This document shows positions 27,143 to 35,946 of a stretch of DNA of 64,000 nt, piece after piece. The notes below the pieces were generated by a model, which saw only the letters and a list, made by a program, of their open reading frames with translations, did not search any database and was not told where the DNA came from. The stretch spans positions 1-64,000 of the forward strand of contig CAKTXZ010000009.1 in assembly GCA_934632155.1 (NCBI GenBank). The letters run 5' to 3'. This DNA comes from an uncultured Clostridia bacterium (GTDB lineage: Bacteria > Bacillota > Clostridia > Christensenellales > Aristaeellaceae). The translations under genes and the position numbers were made by a program. The stretch's first letter is position 1, and every line of letters starts with the position of its first letter.

Positions 27143-29167
27143 TTACTCCGGCTTCGCGCCGCTGACAATGCCGTAATAGGCGTTGGAGGTCATGCGGTAT
27201 ACCAGCATATAGAGCAGCGCGAACGCCAGAAAGCTTATGCCCGTCGTAGCGGCGAAGAGCGGCACGTTATCCAGCGCGAAGAGCATCAGCAGCTTCCGAA
27301 TCATCGGGAAGGCGAAGCACAGATGGCACGCCGCCATCAGCAGCGGCAGGAAAAAGACCGTCAGCAGCTGAGAATTGACGCTGCGCCGAATCTCCTTTTT
27401 CGTCATGCCTACCTTTTGCATGATCTCAAAGCGCGCCTGATCCTCATAGCCCTCGGAAATTTGCTTGTAATAGATAATCAACACGGCGGCGAAAACGAAC
27501 ACCACGCTCAGGAACAGCCCCAGAAAGAACATCCCGCCGTAGGTTCCATAAAAATCATCCTGCTCCGCCGCGCGGCTTTCGGCCGAATAGGCGGCCACAC
27601 GACGGCTCGCATGGCCGTACTGCGCAAACATATCGCCAAGGTCGCGCTCCAGCGCGCACTGGCGCTCGTCGCTCAGGCCGGTATCAAACCCATAGGCCAT
27701 ATACCCGCTCATCCGCTCCATTTCGTCCCCAAAGAGCATGCGGCCAAAGGCGTCCGGATCCGCCACGAACAGCATCAGCGAATTGTTCACATACGCCGCC
27801 GCGCCGCCGTCGCCCTCAAATCTTTCCGCCGTCCTGCGCACACGGAAGGTTTCCCCGCCGGGCAGCGTCAGCGTATCGCCCGCGTAGGATGTGCGCGTGG
27901 TTTCCATCAGCACCTCATCCGCGTCAAGCGTCACGCCCGCTCCCGTCATTGCGTTATAATCCGCCAGCGGAATCAGGTACAGCTGCCACGCCCGCACCAT
28001 GCCGCTGAGCGAGGAATAATCCATGCGCGGCACGATAACACCATCCTCGATCATCACCGCCGTAAGCAGATAGCGGAAGGTGAGCACATGCTCGCTCCGC
28101 GCCCCCTGCGCGGCGTAATAGTCCGCCAGATCGCTGCGGACGGCGGCGGTGTTTTCGTCGCTCAGATCCTGCGGGCCTTCAAAGCGAACGGTTACATTGA
28201 TCTCCCGCGGATACCTTTCGCGCATGGAGGTTTCGCTGCCCGCATACAGGCAGGAGGTGGAGGAGAGCATGACCAGCACCATCGTAGCCAGAATACAGAT
28301 GGAGGCCAGCCCCGCGCCGTTTCGCTTCATGCGGTAAGCCATGGAGGAAAGCGAAACAAAATGATTGGCGCGATAGTAATAGCGCGTATTCCTCTGCAGC
28401 AGACGGCAGATGAGCACCGAGCCCGCGATCATCACCAGATACGTGCCCACGATGACCATCAGCACCGCCAGAAAGAAATAGACCATCGCGGCAAGTGGAT
28501 CCTGAACAGTAACGGCCATATCATACGCCGCGCCCAGCAGCGCAAAGCCCGCCAGCCCCAGCGCCCAATTGGCCCGCGGCGGCTTTTCGCCCAGATTCTC
28601 GCTGTGCAGCAGGCTGATGGCGCTGGTGAATTTCACCTGCCGCAGCGCGTTGAGGTAAAGCAGCGCAAAGATCGCCGCGAAGATCACCGCGCAATTTTTC
28701 ACCGAGGACAACGATACCGACAGCGTGAAGCTCACGGATTCGCCCATGATATTGACCAGAATCAACTCTGCCAGCTTGGAAAACGCAACGCCCAGCAGCA
28801 GCCCCGCCAGCAGCGACGAAACGCCGATAATCAGCGTTTCCCACAGCAAAATCACGCCGATGTTTCCCTTGCCCATGCCCAGAATGTTGTACAGGCCAAA
28901 TTCCCTTTTCCGCCTGCGCATCAGGAAGGAATTGGTGTAAAACAGAAACAGGCAGGCAAACAGCGCAATCACCCATACGCCCAGCCCCATCATCAGCCGA
29001 ATCGAGGTTCCGCCGCGAAGGGATCTCATCAACTGCGAGGATTCCAGATACAGCATGATATATTCCATCATCACCATGCCGGTGCAGGTCAGCAGATACG
29101 GCAGATACAGCCGCCGATTCTTGCGCATGCTTTCAAACGCAAGCCGGGGATAAAAGCCCTTGCTCAT
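27143..29167 (-). CDS. BceB-type ABC transporter permease
   Basis: A 674-residue FtsX-family permease with ten membrane segments and the large extracellular domain of about 200 residues between segments 7 and 8 (about residues 310-530) that defines BceB-type antimicrobial-peptide resistance transporters. Such permeases free cell-wall precursors from peptides such as bacitracin and signal to the partner histidine kinase. Its ATG overlaps the stop of the ATPase gene (ATGA). The genes for the cognate kinase and regulator lie just upstream. The peptide recognised is unknown. Confidence 0.9.
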   Translation of the reverse strand: MSKGFYPRLAFESMRKNRRLYLPYLLTCTGMVMMEYIMLYLESSQLMRSLRGGTSIRLMMGLGVWVIALFACLFLFYTNSFLMRRRKREFGLYNILGMGKGNIGVILLWETLIIGVSSLLAGLLLGVAFSKLAELILVNIMGESVSFTLSVSLSSVKNCAVIFAAIFALLYLNALRQVKFTSAISLLHSENLGEKPPRANWALGLAGFALLGAAYDMAVTVQDPLAAMVYFFLAVLMVIVGTYLVMIAGSVLICRLLQRNTRYYYRANHFVSLSSMAYRMKRNGAGLASICILATMVLVMLSSTSCLYAGSETSMRERYPREINVTVRFEGPQDLSDENTAAVRSDLADYYAAQGARSEHVLTFRYLLTAVMIEDGVIVPRMDYSSLSGMVRAWQLYLIPLADYNAMTGAGVTLDADEVLMETTRTSYAGDTLTLPGGETFRVRRTAERFEGDGGAAAYVNNSLMLFVADPDAFGRMLFGDEMERMSGYMAYGFDTGLSDERQCALERDLGDMFAQYGHASRRVAAYSAESRAAEQDDFYGTYGGMFFLGLFLSVVFVFAAVLIIYYKQISEGYEDQARFEIMQKVGMTKKEIRRSVNSQLLTVFFLPLLMAACHLCFAFPMIRKLLMLFALDNVPLFAATTGISFLAFALLYMLVYRMTSNAYYGIVSGAKPE

Positions 29168-29928
29168 GCGCGCTCACCGCCCGTCGCCAGCAGCGTCAGC
29201 GTGTCGGATATTTTCTGGTAAAACATACTCTGCGTGTCCTCGCCGCGGTAAATCTGGTGAAAAACCTCGCCGTCCTTGATAAACAGCACGCGCCCCGCCA
29301 CGCTGGCCGCCTTGATCGAATGCGTTACCATGATAATCGTTTGCCCGAGCGAATGAATCACGCCAAAGAGCTCCAGCAGCTCGTCCGTCGCCTTGGAATC
29401 CAGCGCGCCCGTCGGCTCGTCCGCCAGCACAAGCTGCGGGTTGGTAATCAGCGCCCGCGCCACGGCGGCGCGCTGCTTTTGCCCGCCCGACACCTCATAG
29501 GGATACTTTTTCAAAATATCCTCGATGCCCAGCTTCCCGGCCAGCGGCGCAAGCGCCATGCGCATATCCTGATACCGCTTGCCCGCCAGCACAAGCGGCA
29601 GATAGATGTTGTCCTCGATGGTAAAGGTGTCCAACAGGTTAAAATCCTGAAACACAAAGCCGAGATGATCCCTCCGGAAGGCGGCGATATCGCGCTCGCC
29701 GATCTCGGAAAGACGCTTTCCGTCCAGCGCTACGCTGCCCGCCGTGGGCTTGTCCAGCGCGGCCAATATGTTCAGCAGCGTCGTCTTGCCCGAGCCTGAT
29801 TCGCCCATCACGGCGACAAATTCGCCCCGATCGACCGTAAAATGAATGTTTTTAAGCGCCTCCACGCGGTTTCCGCCAAAGCGGGTGGCGTAGACCTTCT
29901 TGAGCCCCGTAACCTCCAACAGCTGCAT
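29164..29928 (-). CDS. BceA-type ABC transporter ATPase
   Basis: A 254-residue ABC ATPase of the MacB/BceA class. Walker A is GESGSGKTT, the Q-loop is FVFQDFN, the signature is VSGGQKQR and Walker B is LVLADEPTGALD. It drives the BceB-type permease encoded in the overlapping downstream gene. The promoter region lies in the 112-base gap after the histidine kinase gene and carries a direct repeat likely to bind the response regulator. Confidence 0.93.
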   Translation of the reverse strand: MQLLEVTGLKKVYATRFGGNRVEALKNIHFTVDRGEFVAVMGESGSGKTTLLNILAALDKPTAGSVALDGKRLSEIGERDIAAFRRDHLGFVFQDFNLLDTFTIEDNIYLPLVLAGKRYQDMRMALAPLAGKLGIEDILKKYPYEVSGGQKQRAAVARALITNPQLVLADEPTGALDSKATDELLELFGVIHSLGQTIIMVTHSIKAASVAGRVLFIKDGEVFHQIYRGEDTQSMFYQKISDTLTLLATGGERA

Positions 29929-29961
29929 GCTTCATGCGCCTCCTTCGTTCTTACGGGCATT

Positions 29962-30029
29962 ATCATAGCAAAACGGGAAATGCGCCGCCATCGAAGCGGC
30001 TTACATTTCCCGGCAGGATTCTTACATTT
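29962..30029 (-). promoter_or_regulatory. Inducible promoter of the Bce-like transporter with direct repeat
   Basis: Two copies of CTTACATTT (plus-strand 30000-30008 and 30021-30029) are spaced exactly 21 bases, two helical turns. Downstream on the minus strand is a -10 TATGAT (29967-29962) with no recognisable -35 (TGGCGG). This arrangement fits activation by the adjacent OmpR-type response regulator. Confidence 0.65.
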
Positions 30030-30040
30030 TTGTCACATGA

Positions 30041-31021
30041 TCATTCGCCGCGCAGGTCGTACTGCCTCAGATCCAGCCGCATCACCGTGCCCTCGTCCAG
30101 CCGCGACTGCGCCGTGATCGCAATGCGCAGCGCGTCGCATACGCGGCGGCACAGGTACAGCCCCAGCCCGCTGGCATGGCTGCCCAGCCGGCCGTTGGCG
30201 CCCGTATAGCCCTTTTCGAATATGCGCGGCAGATCGCCCGGCGCAATGCCGATGCCCGTGTCCGCGACGCACAGGGTTTTGGGCGCTTCCATGTAAATGG
30301 AAATTCCGCCTGCGAGCGTATATTTCAGCGCGTTGGATAATAGCTGCTCCAGCACAAAGGCCAGCCACTTTTCGTCCGTCACGACGGTTTCGTGAATCGG
30401 CTCATAGGTCAGCCGCAGCCTGCGCGCGATAAATTCCCCGGCAAATTTGCGCACCGCCGGGCAAATGATATCGTCCAGATCATGCGCGCGCAGCACATAA
30501 TCCATCGTGGGCGCGTCCAAACGCAAAAAAGCCATCGCCATATCCACATATCGCGTCACGCGGCTCAAATCGCCGCCGACCCGGCGCGCCAGCGGCGAAT
30601 CCTCGCCCTGCAGGGTCAATTGCATCGACGCGATCGGCGTCTTGATCTGATGCGCCCAAACGGTATAATAATCCAGCGTATCCTGATACTTTTGCTCCGC
30701 GCGCGCCTCCAGCGCCGCATTTTCCGCCCGCAGCGCGGCGATCATCGCCTGATAATCCCTTTCCGCCTGCGTATCGGGCGGCGGCAATTCCCCCAGCCGC
30801 AGTCCCGGCGATTTCTGCAGCGCCGAAAGCGCCGCGCGCCGCCTGCGCCATACGGCATAGCCGCGCAGCAGCGCCGAAAACGCCAGCAGCAGGCACAGCA
30901 GCGTCGGATAGGCCACCGCTTCCAGCGGCAGATGATACAGCGCGAACGTCGCGCCGAATATGCCCGAAGCAGCCAGCAATGCAATCATCAGGCGCCGCCG
31001 CTCCCGCAGAAAGGCTCTCAT
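30041..31021 (-). CDS. BceS-type intramembrane-sensing histidine kinase
   Basis: A 326-residue kinase with two close N-terminal membrane segments (about 12-55), almost no extracellular part and no extra sensor domain, as typical of kinases that sense through a BceAB transporter. The H-box reads WAHQIKTP, the N-box is LLSNALKYT, followed by ADTGIGI and GLGLYLCRR of the ATP-binding domain. It begins 11 bases after the response regulator gene. It should phosphorylate that regulator when the transporter engages its peptide. Confidence 0.92.
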   Translation of the reverse strand: MRAFLRERRRLMIALLAASGIFGATFALYHLPLEAVAYPTLLCLLLAFSALLRGYAVWRRRRAALSALQKSPGLRLGELPPPDTQAERDYQAMIAALRAENAALEARAEQKYQDTLDYYTVWAHQIKTPIASMQLTLQGEDSPLARRVGGDLSRVTRYVDMAMAFLRLDAPTMDYVLRAHDLDDIICPAVRKFAGEFIARRLRLTYEPIHETVVTDEKWLAFVLEQLLSNALKYTLAGGISIYMEAPKTLCVADTGIGIAPGDLPRIFEKGYTGANGRLGSHASGLGLYLCRRVCDALRIAITAQSRLDEGTVMRLDLRQYDLRGE

Positions 31022-31032
31022 CCCGCTCCCCC

Positions 31033-31704
31033 TTACGCAATCAAATAGCCTGCGCCCACACGCGTGGCGATAAAGCCCGTCAGCCCGACCGCCTCCAGCT
31101 TGCGGCGCAGCCGGTTGACGTTCACCGTCAGCGTGTTTTCATCCACAAAGGAATCCGTCGCCCACAGACGCTCCATCAGCCTTTCGCGGCTGACAACCCT
31201 CCCGAGGCTTTCCATCAGGCACAGCAAAATCCGGTATTCGTTCTTGGTCAGCGGGATCGTTTCGTCCCGATAGGTCAGCGTATTATCGCCCGTGTTCAGG
31301 CGCGCGCCGCGATGCTCCAGCACGGGCGTAGGGGGAGCGAAGTCATAGGCGCGCCGAAGCAGCGCCTGCACCTTGGCCAGAAACACCTTACCGTCAAAGG
31401 GCTTGGCGATGAAATCATCCGCGCCCATGCTGATGGCCATGACGATGTTCATATTGTCCGCGGCGGAGGAAATAAACATAATCGGCACCTGAGAGATTTT
31501 GCGAATCTCGCGGCACCAGTGATAGCCATCGTAGAAGGGCAGCGAAATATCCAGCACCACAATATGCGGCGCAAAGGCCTCGAACACGTCCATGACCCGG
31601 CGAAAATCCTCCGCCGTCCGCGTTTCCAAATCCCACGCCTCAGCCTGCGCCTTCACGGCGGCGGCAATACCGGCGTCGTCCTCCACAAGCAGCATTCTGT
31701 ACAC
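31033..31704 (-). CDS. BceR-type (OmpR family) response regulator
   Basis: A 223-residue regulator with receiver domain (acidic pocket EDDA, phospho-acceptor Asp in VVLDISLPFYDG, Lys in AKPFDG) and a C-terminal winged helix of the OmpR/PhoB type (ending RRKLEAVGLTGFIATRVGAGYLI). It is the first gene of the two-component pair and probably activates the downstream transporter promoter. Its own promoter is one of the repeated extended -10/hairpin leader elements. Confidence 0.93.
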   Translation of the reverse strand: MYRMLLVEDDAGIAAAVKAQAEAWDLETRTAEDFRRVMDVFEAFAPHIVVLDISLPFYDGYHWCREIRKISQVPIMFISSAADNMNIVMAISMGADDFIAKPFDGKVFLAKVQALLRRAYDFAPPTPVLEHRGARLNTGDNTLTYRDETIPLTKNEYRILLCLMESLGRVVSRERLMERLWATDSFVDENTLTVNVNRLRRKLEAVGLTGFIATRVGAGYLIA

Positions 31705-31732
31705 GCTCTCCCCCTCCTCTCAGCTCGCCGGC

Positions 31733-31791
31733 ACGGAGAAATCACCGAACGATTTTCTTCATCATTATACCATAGTTTCCCGCAAACGCAA
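31733..31791 (-). promoter_or_regulatory. Leader element copy C upstream of the response regulator gene
   Basis: On the minus strand TTGCGT (31791-31786), 16 bases and TGGTATAAT (-10 at 31769-31764) are followed after 6 bases by hairpin AAATCG/TGATTT (within 31757-31735) and CTCCG. It matches copies A and B in layout but has a changed loop. Confidence 0.7.
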
Positions 31792-32167
31792 TGCCACCGC
31801 GGCTGCGCCGAAGCGCGCCGGTTCCCTTCCGAAGCGAAGCGCGCTCCAATATGTTTATAAAACATCTTTGAGCGCCATCGGAACTACGGCTTGCTTTGCT
31901 AAATAGGTTTATTCCTGTTTTTGTTGTTTTCAGTAGCTATTTGCCATGAATCGACCTGTTTTTCGGTTGTATCTCCGTTTTTCCTTCTTGCCAAAGGCTG
32001 CGTGAAAATTTCTTTTGTTAATTTTTTGTAATATTTTATTTGTTTATTCAATTCCATGATTGATAAATAAAATAAATCCAATTACCGAAGCCTCAAAACC
32101 ATATCAATAGAAAACCGGCGGGTTAAGAAAACGCCGTTCATGTGCTATCTGGTAAAAATTGCGTCAA
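31792..32167. other. AT-rich intergenic stretch
   Basis: Some 375 bases between the Bce-like module and the sugar locus, strikingly AT-rich from about 31900 to 32100 compared with the rest of the window. A 60-codon open frame on the minus strand (32081-31899; Lys/Asn-rich) has no recognisable domain. I regard it as unproven. No RNA gene or repeat is clear. Confidence 0.6.
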
Positions 32168-32195
32168 TTGACATTCATCCTGATTTCTCTATCAT
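32168..32195 (+). promoter_or_regulatory. Promoter of the ArsR-type regulator gene
   Basis: TTGACA, a 16-base spacer and TATCAT, about 55 bases before the ATG at 32252. Confidence 0.8.
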
Positions 32196-32251
32196 AGGAA
32201 TTGTCTGTGAGAGCATTCATAGCCAACGAAGCGGGAAGGAGGAGGGCCGCC

Positions 32252-33166
32252 ATGAAGGTCAACCGAGACGCATGTCCGTTCTTTTCGGCGTTAGCCAGCG
32301 AGACGCGCCTGCGCATGGTTGAAATGCTGGGAGAAGGAAGCCTGAACATCAGCGAAATGGCGCAACGGCTGGGCGTTTCCAGCACCATCGTCGCCAAGCA
32401 TGTCAAAACGCTGGAGAGCGCGAACATCATCTCCTGCCGCCTGCTGCCGGGCGAGCACGGCCAGCAAAAAATCTGCCGGCTGGTGCACAGCGGCCTTGTG
32501 CTCAACTTCATGCGCAAAACCAATTATCCGGAGGAAATGTGCTTCGAGGTTCCGGTGGGCAGCTATGTCGATTGGGACGTCAGGCCCACCTGCGGCCTGT
32601 TTTTACAAACCGGCGCGCTGGGCAAATCGGACGACGCGCGCGCCTTTGCCGATCCCCGGCGGATTGAGGCCGGGTGCCTATGCGTAGGGCACGGCCATCT
32701 GGAATACGCCGTTCCCAACTACGTTGGCGATAACAAGCGGCTGGTAGAGATCCGCATCCAGCTGGAGCTATGCTCCGAAGCGCCGGGCTACGACCTGAAC
32801 TGGCCGTCGGACATTTACTTCCACATCAACGGCCTGTGCATCGGTTGCTGGACATGCCCGTCCGATTACGGCGGAAAGCCCGGCCTTTACACGCCGGATT
32901 GGTACGCCCGCACCTTCCAATCCCAATACGGCGAGCTCAAGCAGATCGTCGTGAACGAATCGGGCTCCTTTATCGACGGCACGCGGGTGTCGGACGTTAC
33001 CACGCAGCGCATCATGGCCGCCGGATACCGGGAATTCCGCCTGCGCATTTCCAGCCCGGAGGACACGCAAAACCCGCGCGGCTTCAACCTTTTCGGCAAG
33101 CGCTTTGGCAACTACGACCAAAACATCCTCTTTACCGTCGTCACCGCCGATTCATCGCCCGCCTGA
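32252..33166 (+). CDS. ArsR-type winged-helix regulator with large C-terminal domain
   Basis: A 304-residue regulator. Residues about 8-85 are a winged helix of the ArsR type (ALASETRLRMVEML then LNISEMAQRLGVSSTIVAKHVKTL). The remaining 210 residues are a separate domain with seven cysteines (for example LCIGCWTC) and no metal motif known to me; it is much longer than in classical ArsR proteins. The ATG has AAGGAGGAGG upstream. It stands directly before a sugar-type binding protein and two permeases on the same strand, so it probably senses the imported sugar or a derivative. Confidence 0.78.
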   Translation: MKVNRDACPFFSALASETRLRMVEMLGEGSLNISEMAQRLGVSSTIVAKHVKTLESANIISCRLLPGEHGQQKICRLVHSGLVLNFMRKTNYPEEMCFEVPVGSYVDWDVRPTCGLFLQTGALGKSDDARAFADPRRIEAGCLCVGHGHLEYAVPNYVGDNKRLVEIRIQLELCSEAPGYDLNWPSDIYFHINGLCIGCWTCPSDYGGKPGLYTPDWYARTFQSQYGELKQIVVNESGSFIDGTRVSDVTTQRIMAAGYREFRLRISSPEDTQNPRGFNLFGKRFGNYDQNILFTVVTADSSPA

Positions 33167-33275
33167 GGGCGCCTCCTTCTCCAAAGCAATCCGTCCGGCC
33201 GCAATGCTGGCCAGTTGTACGCCGGGCGATTGTTCGTTAAAACTTTTCCTCATCGACAGAAAGGAGCGAACCACC

Positions 33276-34895
33276 ATGAAAAAAACGTTAGCCCTGCTTC
33301 TGGCGCTCATGATGCTGCTCGGCGTCGCCGCCGCATGCGCGGAAACCGCGCCCAAGGTCAACAAGTTCGGCTGGGAAATCCCCGATGAAACGATCAAGTT
33401 CTCCGTCTACATCGGCAGCGACAACCCGGACACTTTGGCCAAGCATACCCCCGCGATGCACGACTATCTGCTGGAAAACTTCAACGTGGACATCACGCTG
33501 ATCACCTATGAAAACGATGCGACCGAGCGCGAAAGCATGATGCGCGCGGGCAACGAATATCCCGACGTGGTGCTGACCAGCATCGCCAACGCCGTGCCGT
33601 GGATCGAGCAGGGGCGCGCCGCGGACTTGACCGATTATGTCACCGCGGAAAAGACCCCCAACCTTGTCAAGCGCTACGGCCAATACCTGCAGCGCCTGTA
33701 CAACGACGAGGGCCGCCTGTACACGCTGGCGCGCAGCTGGGGCATGTCCAAATGGGCCGATTACGCGCCGCAGGTTCGCTACGACTGGTATCTTGAGGCG
33801 GGCGAGCCGGACGTCTCCACGCCCGAAGCCTATTACGAGGCCGTCAAGGCGATGCTGGCCAACCATCCTGCCAACAAAAACGGCGAAAAGACCTACGCCT
33901 TCGGCGGCTATGTCGATTCCTCCTACTCCGTCATCCGTACATGGCTGAGCATGTGGGGCGTCAAGCAGTTCTGGGCCATCGACGAGGAAAACAACATGAA
34001 GTATTGGGCCTTCACCGACGAGGCGATCGAAATGGTGAAATTCCTCAATCAGGTCAGCCGCGACGGCCTGCTTGACCCCGACATCTTCACCATGAAGAGC
34101 ACCGAATTCGGCGACCGCGTGACCAACGAACGCTACGCCGCGTTTGTGGGCAACTGGTGGATCTGCGGCACCTACGGCCACGAAAAGTGGAACGGCATCT
34201 ACGGCGCGGGCTATAACGAGAATATGCGCTATTTCCACGTCAACGTCGCCGCCCCGGGCAAGACCGCAACCTATAACTTCAAAAACACCAACGGTTCCCG
34301 CTGCATCATCACCGACCACGCCAAGGACATCGAGGGCATCCTGAAGTGGATGGACTTTGAAAACACCGATCTGGGCACCCGTCTGGTCGGCTACGGCCTG
34401 CCGGATCAGGAGGGCTCCGTGTGGAACGTGCATGAGGACGGCACGTGGGAATATCGCCCCGAAAAGGTGCAGCAGATCACAACCGATACCTCCACCTTCG
34501 ATTGGGACGCGGTAGAGAATCTGGGCGGCCAGTGCACCTTCGTGATGAGTTCCGGCGTCGAGCCGCTGGAAGACGGCACCTACTTCTGGTTCGACCAGAG
34601 CTGCGTGGATAAGTGGAAGGTCGTTAAGGATAAGCTGCTGGCCGATACCTTCTATGACAGCGGCGCCTTCAGCATCATCACCCTGCCGGTCGATTCTATG
34701 CTGCCCTCCATCAAGACCTCCTGCGAGGAAGCGGCCATGACGGCCGTCGCCAACGCGATTTATGCCGCCAGCGAGGAAGAGGCGGTCAGGATCATGGAAA
34801 ACTGCCGTCAGGAGCTGGTGGATTACGGCATCGACGAGCTGACCGAATATTACCAGACGCAGTACAAGGCGAACCTCGAAAAGTGGGGCAAGTAA
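33276..34895 (+). CDS. Extracellular solute-binding protein (LplA-type sugar ABC importer)
   Basis: A 539-residue secreted binding protein with an N-terminal signal peptide of about 22 residues (MKKTLALLLALMMLL, then AACAE; a weak lipobox or signal peptidase I site). The length and the FRSHRN-free, Trp/Tyr-rich body match the large family-1 solute-binding proteins paired with LplB/YtcP permeases. AAGGAG precedes the ATG at 33276; upstream in-frame sequence belongs to the spacer after the regulator gene. Oligosaccharide or aldouronate-type ligands are usual for the family; the true ligand is unknown. Confidence 0.88.
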   Translation: MKKTLALLLALMMLLGVAAACAETAPKVNKFGWEIPDETIKFSVYIGSDNPDTLAKHTPAMHDYLLENFNVDITLITYENDATERESMMRAGNEYPDVVLTSIANAVPWIEQGRAADLTDYVTAEKTPNLVKRYGQYLQRLYNDEGRLYTLARSWGMSKWADYAPQVRYDWYLEAGEPDVSTPEAYYEAVKAMLANHPANKNGEKTYAFGGYVDSSYSVIRTWLSMWGVKQFWAIDEENNMKYWAFTDEAIEMVKFLNQVSRDGLLDPDIFTMKSTEFGDRVTNERYAAFVGNWWICGTYGHEKWNGIYGAGYNENMRYFHVNVAAPGKTATYNFKNTNGSRCIITDHAKDIEGILKWMDFENTDLGTRLVGYGLPDQEGSVWNVHEDGTWEYRPEKVQQITTDTSTFDWDAVENLGGQCTFVMSSGVEPLEDGTYFWFDQSCVDKWKVVKDKLLADTFYDSGAFSIITLPVDSMLPSIKTSCEEAAMTAVANAIYAASEEEAVRIMENCRQELVDYGIDELTEYYQTQYKANLEKWGK

Positions 34896-34986
34896 ACCCC
34901 GCGCAACGGCTGCGGCGGGCGGTTTCGTCCGCCGCAGCGCTATTTCTCCGCCCGCCGCGCGCGTGGCGATACAAGGAGGCCCCCGA

Positions 34987-35934
34987 ATGAACAATCATCC
35001 TGCCGCCGCAGCCCAAATGACGAAAAGGCCCCGTCTGGGCAGACGCCTGTATAAGGAACGCGAGCTCTGGGTCATCACCCTCTTCATTTTGATTTGGCTT
35101 GCGGTTATCTGCTACTATCCCATGTACGGCCTGATCATCGCGTTCAAGTATTACACGCCCGGCAGAAGCTTCGCCGAATGCCGGTGGGTGGGCTTCCAGT
35201 ACTTCAATCAGTTCCTGCGATCCCGTGATTTTCCGATCGTCATGCGCAACACGCTGGCCATCAGCGGCCTGCAGCTGCTGCTGGGCTTCCCCGCGCCGAT
35301 CCTTCTGGCGCTGCTGCTCAACGAAATTCATGCGCGCAAATTCAAGCGCGTGGTGCAGACGGTTTCCTATCTGCCGCATTTCATTTCATGGGTTGTGGCG
35401 GCCAGTCTGCTGTTCTCCCTGCTCAATTCCGAGGGTATCCTCAACCGGGTTCTGGTGAATTTGGGCATTCTCAACGCCCCGGTCAACTGGCTCAGCGAGG
35501 GAAAATACTTCTGGGGCATCCTCACCATCGCCAACATTTGGAAGGGCGTAGGCTTTTCCTCCATCATCTACCTTTCCGCCATCGCCGGCATCGACGGCGA
35601 ACTGTATCAGGCGGGCGCGGTGGACGGCCTGTCCCGCGCGGGCGCGGTATGGCATATTACGCTGCCCGGCATTCGCGCCACCGTCGTTCTGCTTTTGATT
35701 ATGCAGCTGGGCAGCATCTTCAACGCCGGCTTCCAGCAGCAGCTGCTGCTGGGCAATACGCAAACCCGCCGCTACTACGAGGTTATCGACACCTTTGCCT
35801 ATAAATACGGCGTACAGAACGGCAATTACTCCTACGGCACGGCGGTCGGCCTGATGAAGGGCGTCATTTCCGTTACGCTGGTATTTGTGGCCAACGCCAT
35901 CTCGCGCAAGGTCATGGATCTGGCGATTCTGTAA
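34987..35934 (+). CDS. LplB-type sugar ABC permease
   Basis: A 315-residue inner-membrane permease with six membrane segments. The ATPase-coupling EAA loop reads YQAGAVDGLSRAGAVWHITLPGI at about residues 210-232. AAGGAGG lies upstream of the ATG at 34987. It pairs with the next gene to form the channel. No ATPase gene is in the locus, so a multipurpose MsmK/UgpC-type ATPase is expected elsewhere. Confidence 0.92.
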   Translation: MNNHPAAAAQMTKRPRLGRRLYKERELWVITLFILIWLAVICYYPMYGLIIAFKYYTPGRSFAECRWVGFQYFNQFLRSRDFPIVMRNTLAISGLQLLLGFPAPILLALLLNEIHARKFKRVVQTVSYLPHFISWVVAASLLFSLLNSEGILNRVLVNLGILNAPVNWLSEGKYFWGILTIANIWKGVGFSSIIYLSAIAGIDGELYQAGAVDGLSRAGAVWHITLPGIRATVVLLLIMQLGSIFNAGFQQQLLLGNTQTRRYYEVIDTFAYKYGVQNGNYSYGTAVGLMKGVISVTLVFVANAISRKVMDLAIL

Positions 35935-35946
35935 GGAGGGCTCCGG

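Noticed and set aside
25610..29221. Very long plus-strand open frame spanning purB and the BceB-type gene
   Set aside because: It crosses two real genes and their intergenic terminator and promoter, and lacks any recognisable domain.
31899..32081. 60-codon open frame on the minus strand in the AT-rich gap
   Set aside because: No recognised domain and no convincing promoter or ribosome site; stop codons are common in AT-rich DNA, but one short frame is not enough evidence.
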